Source of the DNA: Salipiger abyssi
Lineage (GTDB): Bacteria > Pseudomonadota > Alphaproteobacteria > Rhodobacterales > Rhodobacteraceae
DNA: 64,000 bases
Direction: 5' to 3'
NCBI RefSeq assembly: GCF_001975705.1
Contig: NZ_CP015093.1
Coordinates: forward strand, 3,480,501 to 3,544,500
Under the pieces are notes generated by a model. The model was not told the origin of the DNA. It saw only the letters and a list, made by a program, of their open reading frames with translations, and made no database searches. Shown here in pieces: positions 1 through 8,596 of the stretch. Position 1 is the stretch's first letter, and each line of letters opens with the position of its first letter. The translations under genes were made by a program, and so were the position numbers.

Positions 1-161
1 GTCGGAGGCGGGGATCCGGCGGGTTATGCGGGGCCAGCCCCATGTTTGCGCTGCCAATTTCCCTGGGCGCGGTGTCTGGCGCCAAATCTGCCGCCTTTCG
101 GGGTTGCATTCATTTGGGCAATATTGTTGCGTGCCGGGAATTGGGAAACTGAGGAGGCCCC

Positions 162-653
162 ATGCGCATCGGTCTTTACCCCGGCACCTTCGATCCGATC
201 ACCCTGGGCCACATGGACATAATCAGCCGCGCCGCCGCGCTGGTCGACCGTCTGGTGATCGGGGTGGCCATCAACCGCGACAAGGGGCCGCTCTTCTCGC
301 TGGAGGAGCGCGTTGCGATGATCGAATCCGAATGCCGCGCGCTCTCCGAGCAGACCGGCACCGAGATCGTGCCACATCCGTTCGAAAACCTGCTGATCGA
401 CTGCGCCCATGACGTCGGCGCGCAGATCATCGTGCGCGGGCTGCGCGCGGTGGCCGATTTCGAATACGAGTTCCAGATGGTCGGCATGAACCGCGCGCTC
501 GACGACAGTGTCGAGACGGTCTTCCTCATGGCCGAGGCGCGGCATCAGGCCATCGCCTCGAAGCTGGTGAAGGAGATCGCCCGGCTTGGCGGCGACGTGA
601 GCAAATTCGTCACCCCGCCGGTGCATGAGGCGCTGAAGGCGCGCTTCGGATAA
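162..653 (+). CDS. coaD: Phosphopantetheine adenylyltransferase (CoaD)
   Basis: This 163-residue cytoplasmic enzyme transfers AMP from ATP to 4'-phosphopantetheine, the fourth step of coenzyme A synthesis. The N-terminus carries the nucleotidyltransferase signature GTFDPITLGH (residues 8-17), with the T-x-G-H motif that binds ATP. The pantetheine pocket region RGLRAVADFEYEFQM and the C-terminal helix with ASKLVKEIA are as in the family. The length matches bacterial CoaD (about 160). The start is set by GAGGAGG at 151-157, four bases before the ATG. It is transcribed towards a glycosyltransferase gene on the other strand, so it is probably the last gene of its unit. Confidence 0.97.
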   Translation: MRIGLYPGTFDPITLGHMDIISRAAALVDRLVIGVAINRDKGPLFSLEERVAMIESECRALSEQTGTEIVPHPFENLLIDCAHDVGAQIIVRGLRAVADFEYEFQMVGMNRALDDSVETVFLMAEARHQAIASKLVKEIARLGGDVSKFVTPPVHEALKARFG

Positions 654-672
654 GCGCCGGTCGCCGCCGCGC

Positions 673-1605
673 TCAGACCCCGGGGAAATGCTTGTCGCGC
701 AGCGCGGGCAGATCCATGCGGTGGCGCCGCAGCAGCCCGTGCGCCGCGAGCCGCTCGGTCAGCGCCGGCGTTGCGGTGCAGACCTCGTCGTAAAAGCGCC
801 GCAGCGCCGTCTCGCCGCCCTCCGCCTCGATCATCGCAAAGAGATCGTGCAGGTTGACTGCGCCGCTCTGGCGGACCTGCGGTTTCAGCTCGGCCCGGTA
901 GGAGCCCTGCACCAGCCGGAAGCGGTAGAGGCGCAGGAAATGCGCCCAGTCGGCGGCGTGGAAATGGCCCAGCTCGGTCTCGGGCAGCGGCTCTTCGCCG
1001 GGGTTCGATACGCCGTCGAGCTGCACATTGTGGATCTTGATCTGCAACCCCTTGGTGCCGGGGCGGAAGAACAGCTTGCCGGCCACATGGCTGAGGAACC
1101 CGCCCGAGAGATGCCGGCCCCATTCGGCAAAGCAGGCCTCGGCGGCGCGCTGGCGGGTGCTCTGATCGAGATGGAAGGCCTTGAAGGCCACCTCCTCGCC
1201 CGGGGCGGTGGCCAGCGCCTCGACGGGCCTCACCCGGGCGCAGAGGCAGGTTTCGGGCAGGGCGGCGAGCTGCTCGGCCAGCGGTCGGTCGGGCAGCAGG
1301 AACTCGTCGGTGTCGATATGGGCGAGCCAGTCCACCTCCGGCTTGCGGTTGTTGGCGTGGCGGGCATTGGCGCCCTGACGCACCTGATGTTTCTTCGGAC
1401 GCCCGTTGCGCTTTTCCCACCAGGCGTCATCGGTGCGGAAGACCCGCAGCTTGGGATGGGCGGAAAGCACCGCCTGCGCCTCGGGCATGTCGACGTCGAG
1501 ATAGAGATAGATCCGGTGCGCGCCGAGCTCCAGATGCCAGGCGGCGAAGTCGAGGATCTCGGGCAGGGCGGCATTGGTGGTGGTGACGGTGCCCCAGCGG
1601 ATCAT
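673..1605 (-). CDS. Glycosyltransferase family 2-like protein (short paralogue)
   Basis: A 310-residue cytoplasmic protein resembling the Glyco_tranf_2_4 group (GT2/GT92-like). Near the N-terminus it has a Rossmann-like strand (RWGTVTTTNAALPEILDF), and near residue 100 the metal-binding DxD-type stretch HIDTDEFLLPDRP. Its whole length aligns with the C-terminal half of the neighbouring larger protein, including a matching HIDVDEFLLPDRP, so the two are paralogues. Its ATG overlaps the stop of the upstream gene (ATGA, 1602-1605), which predicts translational coupling. The acceptor is unknown; an exopolysaccharide or cell-surface glycan is only an inference. Confidence 0.8.
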   Translation of the reverse strand: MIRWGTVTTTNAALPEILDFAAWHLELGAHRIYLYLDVDMPEAQAVLSAHPKLRVFRTDDAWWEKRNGRPKKHQVRQGANARHANNRKPEVDWLAHIDTDEFLLPDRPLAEQLAALPETCLCARVRPVEALATAPGEEVAFKAFHLDQSTRQRAAEACFAEWGRHLSGGFLSHVAGKLFFRPGTKGLQIKIHNVQLDGVSNPGEEPLPETELGHFHAADWAHFLRLYRFRLVQGSYRAELKPQVRQSGAVNLHDLFAMIEAEGGETALRRFYDEVCTATPALTERLAAHGLLRRHRMDLPALRDKHFPGV

Positions 1606-3377
1606 GGCCGCGCCCCGAAGACCCGCGCCACGGCGGCGTCGGGATCGAAATCGCGGCTCAGCAGCATGTCATGCGCGGCGAGTTTTTCGCGCAGCTCCGG
1701 CGTATCGGCGCAGACCTCGTCAAAGAGCAGCCGCAGCCCGGCCTCGCCCTCTTCCTCGGCGAGAAACCCGATGAGATCGGCCTGTCCCATCTCGGGCCGT
1801 GAGGAGCGCGCGCGGTAAGAGCCCTTGTCGCGGCGAAAGGCGAGATGGGTGAGGAAATGTTCCCAGCTCGGCGCGTGCAGATGCGCGAGGTGGATGTCGG
1901 CGGGCTTGGCGCGGTTGCTGGCCTCCTCGCCGCGATATTTCAGCGTGTGGATGCCGAGGCGCGTGTCGGGAATGCCGGTGCGGGCAAAGACCTTGCCCGA
2001 GCTGTGGCTTAGAAACCCGCCATAGAGATGCAGCCCGAAGGTGGGGTAGATCTCCTGCAACACCGCTTTCGGCTGGCCGGCCTGGCGGTGGGTCAGCTTG
2101 AAATGCTGCGGCGGGCCATCGTCCCGCGCCAGCGCCTCGGCGGGGGCGATGCGGGCCAGCGCGTGGCGGGGAGAGATATCGGCGAGGATCCCGGACACGG
2201 GGCGGTCGGGCAGCAGGAACTCGTCGACATCGATATGGCCGAGCCAGTGCAGGCTGTCTGCGGTCTCGCGCAGGGCGCGGGTGGCGTTATGCGCCTGGCG
2301 CAGTTGGTGCGCCTCCATGCGCGGCTTGCCACTGGCCTGCCAATAGGCGGCGTCGCATTGGGTGACGTGGATGCGGGGGTGGCGCGAGAGGAACGCCACG
2401 GTCTCGGCCTCGGGCGCGTCGAGATAGATATGCAGCGCCTCGGCGCCCAGCTCGATGTGATGCGCGGCGAAACGGGCGATCTGCGGCAGCGGCGCGCGGA
2501 TGGTCGAGACGAGGCCCCAGCGCAAGGTTTCGGGCGTGAGGCCGCGCTGCGCCGCGGGCACCGGCGCGGGGTTGTCGCCGCGCTTGGGCGTCGCGGGCGC
2601 CTTGCGCGCATCGGTGCGGGATTTGCGGGCGCGCATGGTCATGAGGCGGCGGAACAGCGTGCGCTCGTCATGGATCAGCAGATCGAGCAGGTGATGGGCG
2701 AGAGGGCGGATCACCGGATCGTCCTCGGCCTCGGTCCAGAGCCGCCCGATCATGTTCACGTCGAGCCCGCCATTGGCGATGGCATAGGCGTCCATCTCCA
2801 TCGGCAGCGGGCCGCGCGCCTTCTGGTCGAGCGCAAAGGCCCGGTCGGCGTTGAGGCCGGAATAGAGCCGCTCGCTCTCGTAGAGCTTCATCGTGCCGAA
2901 GAGCACGGTGAGCGCGAGCCCGACCGAGCGCTGCGTCGGCGTGGTACCGTGATCGCCGAAAGTGGTGATGGCAGAGACCAGCCAGCGCTGGTTGAGGTGA
3001 TCCAGCAGATGCGGGCCCTGTTCCGCCCAGAGCCGCTGGAACAGCGCGGGGATATGCGCGGGGAAGTCGCGCTTGCGCAGATGCGCGACGAGGAGTGCGT
3101 TCAGAAACACCAGCTCGCTTTCGCCGGTCAGTTCCTTGCGCAGCGCGTGGCGCTTGCGGTGATAGGAGGAGCGGAAGGGCGGCGCCTCGGCGGGGTCGTC
3201 ATCGGGATCGGTGACGATGCGCGCGGCCAGCGGCGCGAGGTCGAGATCGGCGGCGGGTGGCGCCTCGGTCTCGGCATAGGTGAAGGCGTCGCGCCGTCCC
3301 TCCATTTGGGTCAGCACGGCGGCGATCCCGCCGGGCCAGGTCGGGCGCTTGCCGCCCGTATCGTTGTTGCTGCTCAT
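1602..3377 (-). CDS. Glycosyltransferase family 2-like protein with N-terminal extension
   Basis: A 591-residue protein. About the first 285 residues are an alpha-helical region I do not recognise. The C-terminal 300 residues form a glycosyltransferase domain paralogous to the downstream 310-residue protein, with HIDVDEFLLPDRP as the putative metal/sugar-nucleotide site and shared flanking elements (IELGA, LSHSSGKVF versus LSHVAGKLF). I chose the ATG at 3377 (MSSNNDTGG) over an in-frame start 12 codons upstream because the upstream residues are Arg/Ala-rich and uninformative. It is first in a two-gene unit; the stop overlaps the next start by four bases. Confidence 0.75.
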   Translation of the reverse strand: MSSNNDTGGKRPTWPGGIAAVLTQMEGRRDAFTYAETEAPPAADLDLAPLAARIVTDPDDDPAEAPPFRSSYHRKRHALRKELTGESELVFLNALLVAHLRKRDFPAHIPALFQRLWAEQGPHLLDHLNQRWLVSAITTFGDHGTTPTQRSVGLALTVLFGTMKLYESERLYSGLNADRAFALDQKARGPLPMEMDAYAIANGGLDVNMIGRLWTEAEDDPVIRPLAHHLLDLLIHDERTLFRRLMTMRARKSRTDARKAPATPKRGDNPAPVPAAQRGLTPETLRWGLVSTIRAPLPQIARFAAHHIELGAEALHIYLDAPEAETVAFLSRHPRIHVTQCDAAYWQASGKPRMEAHQLRQAHNATRALRETADSLHWLGHIDVDEFLLPDRPVSGILADISPRHALARIAPAEALARDDGPPQHFKLTHRQAGQPKAVLQEIYPTFGLHLYGGFLSHSSGKVFARTGIPDTRLGIHTLKYRGEEASNRAKPADIHLAHLHAPSWEHFLTHLAFRRDKGSYRARSSRPEMGQADLIGFLAEEEGEAGLRLLFDEVCADTPELREKLAAHDMLLSRDFDPDAAVARVFGARP

Positions 3378-3580
3378 GGCGTGGAGAGTGGCGCGTCGCG
3401 CGCGCCCGCGCAATCGGGCAAGGCGCGTTTGTCGCGCGGTGGTGCAGCGGCGCCGCTCCTTGCCCGTTGCCGGGCGCCTCGCGGGGGTTGTGGTGGAGTT
3501 GATCGGGGAGGGGGGAGGGCGGAACGGTCTGAGCTGCGGTGAAATGGTCTTTCAGACGACTGGCACAGACAAGAACAACA

Positions 3581-3609
3581 TTGACTTGTACCGGAAATTG
3601 TACATATTG
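3581..3609 (+). promoter_or_regulatory. Promoter with overlapping TGTAC/GTACA operator for the toxin-antitoxin pair
   Basis: A TTGACT -35-like hexamer lies at 3581-3586 with an AT-rich CATATT/ATATTG -10 region 16-17 bp on. An inverted repeat TGTAC (3587-3591) / GTACA (3600-3604) with an 8-bp spacer lies between them. In E. coli, YefM binds palindromes with a TGTACA core, so autoregulation by the antitoxin complex is likely here. The site was identified by eye only. Confidence 0.6.
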
Positions 3610-3612
3610 GAG

Positions 3613-3644
3613 GCACCCAAGCACCCAAGCACCCAAGCACCCAA
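3613..3644 (+). repeat. Tandem octamer repeat (GCACCCAA x4) between Shine-Dalgarno and antitoxin start
   Basis: Four perfect head-to-tail copies of GCACCCAA fill 3613-3644. The only good Shine-Dalgarno sequence, GGAGG at 3609-3613, lies immediately before them, and the antitoxin ATG (3646) immediately after, leaving 32 nt between. With a single copy the gap would be 8 nt, the usual optimum. The copy number of a slippage-prone repeat therefore sets the ribosome-binding-site spacing. Confidence 0.9.
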
Positions 3645-3645
3645 A

Positions 3646-3915
3646 ATGAACATCCTGACCTATACGGATGCCCGTAAGCATCTAAAAGCAGTTATGGATC
3701 ATGCGATCCACGACAAAACCGAAACCGTCGTCACGCGCGCGGGGCAGGAGGCTGTGGTGATCGTTGGAAAAGAAGAGTGGGACTCGATCCAATCGACGCT
3801 GCACCTTCTTTCCTCGCCCCGGAACGCCGCCCGGCTGCGGGACGCTATTGCCCAGCTCGACGCCGAGCAGGGCAGAGATCGAGACTTGATCGACGATGAG
3901 GCTGATATTTTCTGA
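3646..3915 (+). CDS. YefM/Phd-family antitoxin
   Basis: An 89-residue antitoxin of the Phd/YefM family. The N-terminal DNA-binding part has the typical TYTDARKHLKAVMD and the TVVTRAGQEAVVIVGKEEWDSI core (residues 6-48). The acidic C-terminus, ending DDEADIF, would wrap around the toxin. The reading frame stays open upstream, but the first plausible start is the ATG at 3646: upstream codons encode the octamer repeat and the promoter. The gene overlaps the toxin start by 20 bp. The unusual leader, with a distant GGAGG, is described separately. The protein is expected to neutralise the downstream RNase and repress its own promoter. Confidence 0.9.
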   Translation: MNILTYTDARKHLKAVMDHAIHDKTETVVTRAGQEAVVIVGKEEWDSIQSTLHLLSSPRNAARLRDAIAQLDAEQGRDRDLIDDEADIF

Positions 3916-4162
3916 TGCAGCCTGGGAAGATTATCTTCACTGGCACCACACCGATCCGAAGCTCTTCCAACGGATCAACGCGCTGATAAAAGAAGCGCGC
4001 CGATCTCCCTTTCATGGCGCGGGCAAACCCGAACCGCTGAGGGGAGATCTCTCGGGATGGTGGTCGCGTCGCATAACCCGCGAACACCGCATGGTGTACC
4101 GTGTTCGCGGGGCGGGCGAAGACCAATCTCTGGAAATCGCGCAGCTTCGTTATCACTACTGA
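3896..4162 (+). CDS. yoeB: YoeB/Txe-family mRNA interferase toxin
   Basis: An 88-residue ribosome-dependent RNase toxin, very close to E. coli YoeB in layout. The blocks KPEPLRGDLSGWWSRRIT, REHRMVYRV and the C-terminal LRYHY are all present. The catalytic residues known from YoeB map to Glu46, Arg65 and the terminal His87-Tyr88, all retained, so it is predicted to be active. It starts inside the antitoxin gene (20-bp overlap), so its translation should depend on antitoxin translation. The pair sits alone between a glycosyltransferase gene and a secreted-protein gene on the minus strand. Confidence 0.95.
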   Translation: MRLIFSDAAWEDYLHWHHTDPKLFQRINALIKEARRSPFHGAGKPEPLRGDLSGWWSRRITREHRMVYRVRGAGEDQSLEIAQLRYHY

Positions 4163-4176
4163 CGCCTGCGAAGGCT

Positions 4177-4479
4177 TCAAAGCCGTTCGTAATCGCCCAG
4201 CATGGTCGGGCAGCGGCGGTGGGCGTTGGTGAGCCCGATCTCGGCGCCATTGAGGATCAGGTGCCAGGTCGGTTTGTAGCCGGGCACCTGGGCGCGGGAA
4301 TAGGAACAGCCGCCGGGGGTGACATAGGTCTGCCCTTGATAGCCAGCGCCGGGGCTGGGATTGCGGGCGTTGGATTGCAGGCTCTTGTGTTTGCCGCCGA
4401 AAAACCCGTTGCCGGCCTCGGCTGCGGGCAGGGCAAAGAGCGTGGCGGCGGCGAAGGCGAGCGCGAAAACACGGATCAT
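4177..4479 (-). CDS. Small secreted protein of unknown function
   Basis: A 100-residue protein with a clear Sec signal peptide (MIRVFALAFAAATLFALPAAEA, about 22 residues) followed by a mature part rich in Gly, Asn, Ser and Tyr with two cysteines (GGCSYS and RRCPTM) that could form a disulfide. I chose ATG 4479 because GGGAG lies 8 nt upstream at 4488-4492; a longer TTG start lacks such a site. No family recognised. It converges on the toxin gene with only 14 bp between. Confidence 0.75.
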   Translation of the reverse strand: MIRVFALAFAAATLFALPAAEAGNGFFGGKHKSLQSNARNPSPGAGYQGQTYVTPGGCSYSRAQVPGYKPTWHLILNGAEIGLTNAHRRCPTMLGDYERL

Positions 4480-4621
4480 CTCGGATACTCCCAAAGGTTG
4501 CGGTTACACTCAGACTCCGCCTGAAACGTGAACGCGGGCTTCAAATTTCAAATGCGCGGCATTTTCGGGCTGCCCGCCTCCGGGCTTGGCAAAGCCCGCG
4601 CTTTGCGGCAGAGGGACGGCC

Positions 4622-5749
4622 ATGAGCACCGCATCCTTCAGCCTCACCGCCACCGATGGCGCCGCCCGCACCGGCGTGATCTCGACCCCGCGCGGCGAGA
4701 TCCGCACGCCCGCCTTCATGCCCGTGGGCACTGCCGCCACGGTCAAGGCGATGCTGCCCGAGAATGTCCGCGCCACCGGTGCCGACATCCTGCTGGGCAA
4801 CACCTATCACCTGATGCTGCGCCCGACCGCCGAGCGCATCGCGCGGCTGGGGGGGCTGCACAGGTTCATGAACTGGGAGCGCCCGATCCTCACGGATTCC
4901 GGCGGTTTTCAGGTGATGAGCCTCGCCGGGCTGCGCAAGCTGACCGAGGAGGGGGTGAGCTTCAAGAGCCATATCGACGGCTCGAAACACATGCTCTCGC
5001 CTGAGCGCTCGATGGAGATCCAGCGGCTGCTGGGCTCGGATATCGTCATGGCTTTCGACGAATGCCCGGCGCTGCCCGCCGACCGCAAGCGCATCGAGGA
5101 GAGCATGCGGCTGTCGATGCGCTGGGCGCAGCGCTCGCGCGATGCCTTTGGCGACCGGCCCGGGCATATGCTTTTCGGGATCATGCAGGGCGGGCTGGAA
5201 CGCGACATGCGCGAGGAGAGCGCCAAGGCTTTGACCGCCATTGGCTTCGATGGTTACGCGGTGGGCGGTCTGGCGGTGGGCGAGGGGCAGGAGGCGATGT
5301 TCTCCTGTCTCGATTACGCGCCCGGGTTCCTGCCGCAGGACAAGCCGCGCTATCTCATGGGGGTGGGCAAGCCCGACGACATTGTCGGCGCGGTCAAGCG
5401 CGGCATCGACATGATGGATTGCGTTCTGCCCACGCGCTCCGGGCGCACGGGGCAGGTCTTTACCCGCCACGGTGTGGTGAACATCAAGAACGCCCGCCAC
5501 GCGGACGACCCGCGCCCGCTGGACGAAAACTGCTCCTGCCCGGCCTGCACCAGCTATTCCCGCGCCTATCTGCACCATGTGTTCCGCGCGCAGGAGATGA
5601 TCTCGGGCATGCTGCTGAGCTGGCACAACCTGCAATATTTCCAGGACATCATGGCCGGCATGCGCGAGGCCATCGCCGGCGGGCGCTTTGCCGAATGGGA
5701 GGCCGATTTCCATGCGGGCCGCGCCGAGGGCGATATCCCGCCGCTCTGA
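4622..5749 (+). CDS. tgt: tRNA-guanine transglycosylase (queuine tRNA-ribosyltransferase)
   Basis: A 375-residue enzyme that exchanges guanine-34 in GUN-anticodon tRNAs for preQ1, a late step in queuosine synthesis. Visible are the nucleophile region [11 protein letters not shown] near residue 90-100, the substrate loop GGLAVGEG, the second catalytic aspartate region MMDCVLPTR, and the zinc site [16 protein letters not shown] (C-x-C-x2-C...H). The length is normal. ATG 4622 ([13 protein letters not shown]) is preferred to an in-frame start 12 codons upstream because an AGAGGGA site precedes it and the extra residues are not family-like. Confidence 0.97.
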   Translation: MSTASFSLTATDGAARTGVISTPRGEIRTPAFMPVGTAATVKAMLPENVRATGADILLGNTYHLMLRPTAERIARLGGLHRFMNWERPILTDSGGFQVMSLAGLRKLTEEGVSFKSHIDGSKHMLSPERSMEIQRLLGSDIVMAFDECPALPADRKRIEESMRLSMRWAQRSRDAFGDRPGHMLFGIMQGGLERDMREESAKALTAIGFDGYAVGGLAVGEGQEAMFSCLDYAPGFLPQDKPRYLMGVGKPDDIVGAVKRGIDMMDCVLPTRSGRTGQVFTRHGVVNIKNARHADDPRPLDENCSCPACTSYSRAYLHHVFRAQEMISGMLLSWHNLQYFQDIMAGMREAIAGGRFAEWEADFHAGRAEGDIPPL

Positions 5750-5916
5750 GGCGCGGAATTCCGGCGGCAACTGCCCGGATTATGGGCGACAAGGCGGGTT
5801 TTCGAGGGAAATGCGCGGGAAGCGGCGGCCCGTGTCATTGCGGCGGCGCAGAAAGCGCCTAGGTGACTTGCCCAGTGGTGTCCCGTCGCGGACCTGGAAA
5901 GAAAAGGACGTCAGTC

Positions 5917-7011
5917 ATGACCGAAGCACTCTTTACCCCCTTTGCCGCCGGAGCGATTGCGTTGCAGAACCGCATCGTCATGGCCCCGCTCACCCGCAAC
6001 CGTGCCGATGACGAAACCGGCTGCGTCAACGACCTGCATGTGGAATATTACCGCCAGCGCGCCGGCGCCGGGCTGCTGATCACCGAGGCGACGCAGATCT
6101 CGCCGGTGGGCAAGGGCTATATCCAGACCCCGGGCATCCACAGCGAGGCGCAGGTGGCGAGCTGGAAGCGCGTCACCGATGCGGTGCACGAGGCCGGCGG
6201 CAAGATCGTCGTGCAGCTCTGGCATGTGGGGCGGATCTCGCACAATTCGCTGCAACCGGACGGGCAGGCGCCGGTGGCGCCCTCGGCCATCGCGGCCGAC
6301 AGCATGACCTTTACCCAGGCGGGGTTCGAGAAGACCTCCGAGCCGCGTGCGCTGAGCGTCGAGGAGATCGCCGCCACCGTCGCCGATTTCCGCCATGCCG
6401 CGGCGCTGGCCATCGAGGCCGGCTTCGACGGGGTCGAGGTGCACGGTGCCAATGGCTACCTGATCGACCAGTTCCTCAAGACCGGCGCCAACCAGCGCGA
6501 GGATGACTATGGCGGGTCCATCGAGAACCGCGCGCGTTTCCTCTTCGAAGTGCTGGATGCGGTGACCGATGAGATCGGCGGCGACCGCACCGGGCTGCGC
6601 CTTTCGCCCTTCAGCCCCGCCAACGGCATTTCCGACGAGGATCCGCAGGCGGATTTCGAATATGTGGTGCCGAAGCTCAACGCCTACGGGCTGGCCTATC
6701 TGCATGTGGTCGAGGGCGCCACCGGCGGCTCGCGCGAGCTGCCCGAGGGCCAGAGCTTTGCCGCGCTGCATGCGCTCTACGAGGGGCCGTATATGGCCAA
6801 TAACGGCTATGACCGCGCCATGGCCATCGAGGCGGTGCGCGACGGTGCGGCGGATCTGGTGGCCTTTGGCCGGCCCTTCATCGGCAACCCGGATCTGGTC
6901 GACCGGCTGTTCCGCGACGCGCCGCTGAACGAGCCCGACCGCGACACGTTCTATGGCGGTGGCGCCAAGGGCTATGTCGACTACCCGACGCTGGAAGACG
7001 AAACCGCCTGA
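5917..7011 (+). CDS. Old Yellow Enzyme-type alkene reductase (NemA-like)
   Basis: A 364-residue FMN flavoprotein of the OYE family that would use NAD(P)H to reduce activated C=C bonds, nitrate esters or quinone-like substrates. The TIM-barrel landmarks are present: NRIVMAPLTRNRA near the N-terminus, QLWHVGRISH, the substrate-binding VEVHGANGYLIDQFL (H-x2-N type), the GGSIENRARF block and the C-terminal FMN phosphate site AFGRPFIGNPDLV. The start ATG 5917 has AAAGGA upstream; 18 upstream in-frame codons were discarded. It is monocistronic by eye; the physiological substrate cannot be told. Confidence 0.92.
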   Translation: MTEALFTPFAAGAIALQNRIVMAPLTRNRADDETGCVNDLHVEYYRQRAGAGLLITEATQISPVGKGYIQTPGIHSEAQVASWKRVTDAVHEAGGKIVVQLWHVGRISHNSLQPDGQAPVAPSAIAADSMTFTQAGFEKTSEPRALSVEEIAATVADFRHAAALAIEAGFDGVEVHGANGYLIDQFLKTGANQREDDYGGSIENRARFLFEVLDAVTDEIGGDRTGLRLSPFSPANGISDEDPQADFEYVVPKLNAYGLAYLHVVEGATGGSRELPEGQSFAALHALYEGPYMANNGYDRAMAIEAVRDGAADLVAFGRPFIGNPDLVDRLFRDAPLNEPDRDTFYGGGAKGYVDYPTLEDETA

Positions 7012-7086
7012 GCGCGGCTGTCTGCTGTGCAGGAATTCCCGGCCGACGCCTCACGGTGCCGGCCGGTTGCGTTTCAAAGGCCCGTC

Positions 7087-7293
7087 TCAGGAGCTGGCCG
7101 GGGAGCTGCCGCCAAAGAGCCGGCCCGCCAGCCAAAAGAGGCCGCGAAAGATCAGCACGCCCAGCAGCCCGGCGACCACCACCACGGCGATATCGCCCTC
7201 CGGTGTGAACGGGTCCACATAGATCAGCATGCCGAGCGCGAAGAGCGCTGCCGCGATCAGCGCCGAGGGCAGGGAGTTCAGTTTCTCAAGCAT
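7087..7293 (-). CDS. Small two-helix inner-membrane protein
   Basis: A 68-residue protein with two predicted transmembrane helices (LIAAALFALGMLIYV and IAVVVVAGLLGVLIFRGLFWL) separated by an acidic turn (DPFTPEGD). AAGGAG lies just upstream of ATG 7293. The start overlaps the end of the larger upstream gene by 8 bp, so the two proteins are probably made in step and may act together in the membrane. A longer open frame upstream encodes only Ser/Ala/Arg-rich shadow sequence. No family recognised. Confidence 0.65.
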   Translation of the reverse strand: MLEKLNSLPSALIAAALFALGMLIYVDPFTPEGDIAVVVVAGLLGVLIFRGLFWLAGRLFGGSSPASS

Positions 7294-8332
7294 CGCCGCT
7301 CTCCTTTCCGCCGAGACCGAAGAACAGCTTGGCGCCGCGCCAGATCGCCGGCCCATGGGTGTCGGCGGCGTCGCGCAGAGTGCGGCGGATGCGCTCGTGC
7401 AGGGGCATGCCGGTCCAGAAATCCTCGCGCCGCTCGACCTGGCGCATCCAGCGGCGGAACCGCTCGCGCGCGGCGCCGGCGCTGGAGACATCGCTGAGAT
7501 CGGCCATCAGCACCCGCGCGTTCTCCTTGGGAAAGCCCGATCCCGGCGCCCAGGCCAGCAGGAAAGGGCCGGGTTCGTCGGCGATGTCGATGCCCGCGGC
7601 AATGGCCGCCTTGATATGGCGCTGCGCTTCGAAGAGCCCGTAATTCGGCACCGCCTTTTCGCAGGTGCGCGACCGGGCGATGCGGTTGGCCTCCGCCGCC
7701 TGACCGCGCGTGCGCATCGGCCAGATCGTCACCACCTCCTGCTTTTCGCTGTCGACCGGCACCGCGATTTCGGAGCTGTGCGGGATCGTGCCGAGGAAGG
7801 CGTTGCAGAACATCATGCCGCGCGCCAGCCTATCGCCCTCCGGACGCTCGGGAAACGCCAGGATGCCATAGGCGAGATAGCCCTCGGGCGGCACCTCACC
7901 GGGGCCGACAAAAAGCCGGCTGGCGATGATCTCCAGCCGTTCGCCGCCGCCGCTACTGGCGCTTGCGACCTCTTCCTCGGGGGCCGGCACCAGGATCGGC
8001 TCTTCTGTGCCGGGCGCGGGCAGCATCACCGGTGGTGGCGGGTCGTCATCCACCGAGGCGATCGCGCCGCCGGAATAGCTGTAGGTCTCGTAGGAGCTGC
8101 CGCCTCCTACGGAGTTCGCATAGCTGTTGCCGCTTTCGGTTCGCAGCTCGCTCAGCACCGCCGGGTCGCTCCAGTCGATGGATCCCGGGTCGCGGGCGGC
8201 CTCTGTTTCGGGGGCTTCGGTCTGCAACTCGAAGCTTCGGGTCGGGCGCATCACCTCGGCGGCGGTGGCCAGAAGGGCGAGCATGACGACGACGATCGCG
8301 GCGGTTCGGAAAAATGCGGGGGCTTTGGTCAT
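7286..8332 (-). CDS. Membrane-anchored protein of unknown function
   Basis: A 348-residue protein. After MTKAPAFFRT a single hydrophobic segment (about residues 11-26) anchors it or serves as an uncleaved signal. Residues 35-135 are low-complexity, Pro/Glu/Ser/Tyr-rich and likely extended. A folded domain follows (IASRLFVGPGEVPPEGYLAYGI onwards) with two cysteines (MMFCNAF, RTCEKAV), suggesting a periplasmic location. Start ATG 8332 has GGGAG upstream (8343-8347 region). The last 8 bp overlap the small membrane protein gene. Not recognised; an envelope role is inferred from topology only. Confidence 0.65.
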   Translation of the reverse strand: MTKAPAFFRTAAIVVVMLALLATAAEVMRPTRSFELQTEAPETEAARDPGSIDWSDPAVLSELRTESGNSYANSVGGGSSYETYSYSGGAIASVDDDPPPPVMLPAPGTEEPILVPAPEEEVASASSGGGERLEIIASRLFVGPGEVPPEGYLAYGILAFPERPEGDRLARGMMFCNAFLGTIPHSSEIAVPVDSEKQEVVTIWPMRTRGQAAEANRIARSRTCEKAVPNYGLFEAQRHIKAAIAAGIDIADEPGPFLLAWAPGSGFPKENARVLMADLSDVSSAGAARERFRRWMRQVERREDFWTGMPLHERIRRTLRDAADTHGPAIWRGAKLFFGLGGKESGDA

Positions 8333-8596
8333 AAAAAACTCCCATAGGGTGCAACGAAATAAATATTTGCCCTTATAGCACGAGGCCTTCCCTTGCGGAA
8401 GGCGCAATGCCCCTCTGCGGCGCTGAGCCAAGTGGCGCTTGCGCCCGGGTCACCGTTTCGCCATGCTCGCTTGAACCGGAGTCGGGTCAGGTTGATTTCG
8501 CGTCACGGTGACCCCACTTTAACCTCCGAGACAGGGGATGGCGGGTGCTGCCGGAGAACCGGGGCCGGGCCGTCCTGCCAAGACGAAGGAATGCAA

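Noticed and set aside
3613..3644. CRISPR-like repeat array
   Set aside because: The unit is only 8 bp and strictly tandem without spacers.
8470..8516. Heat-shock sigma-32 promoter for lon
   Set aside because: CTTGAA (8470) and CCCCA (8512) are present but far too widely spaced for a -35/-10 pair.
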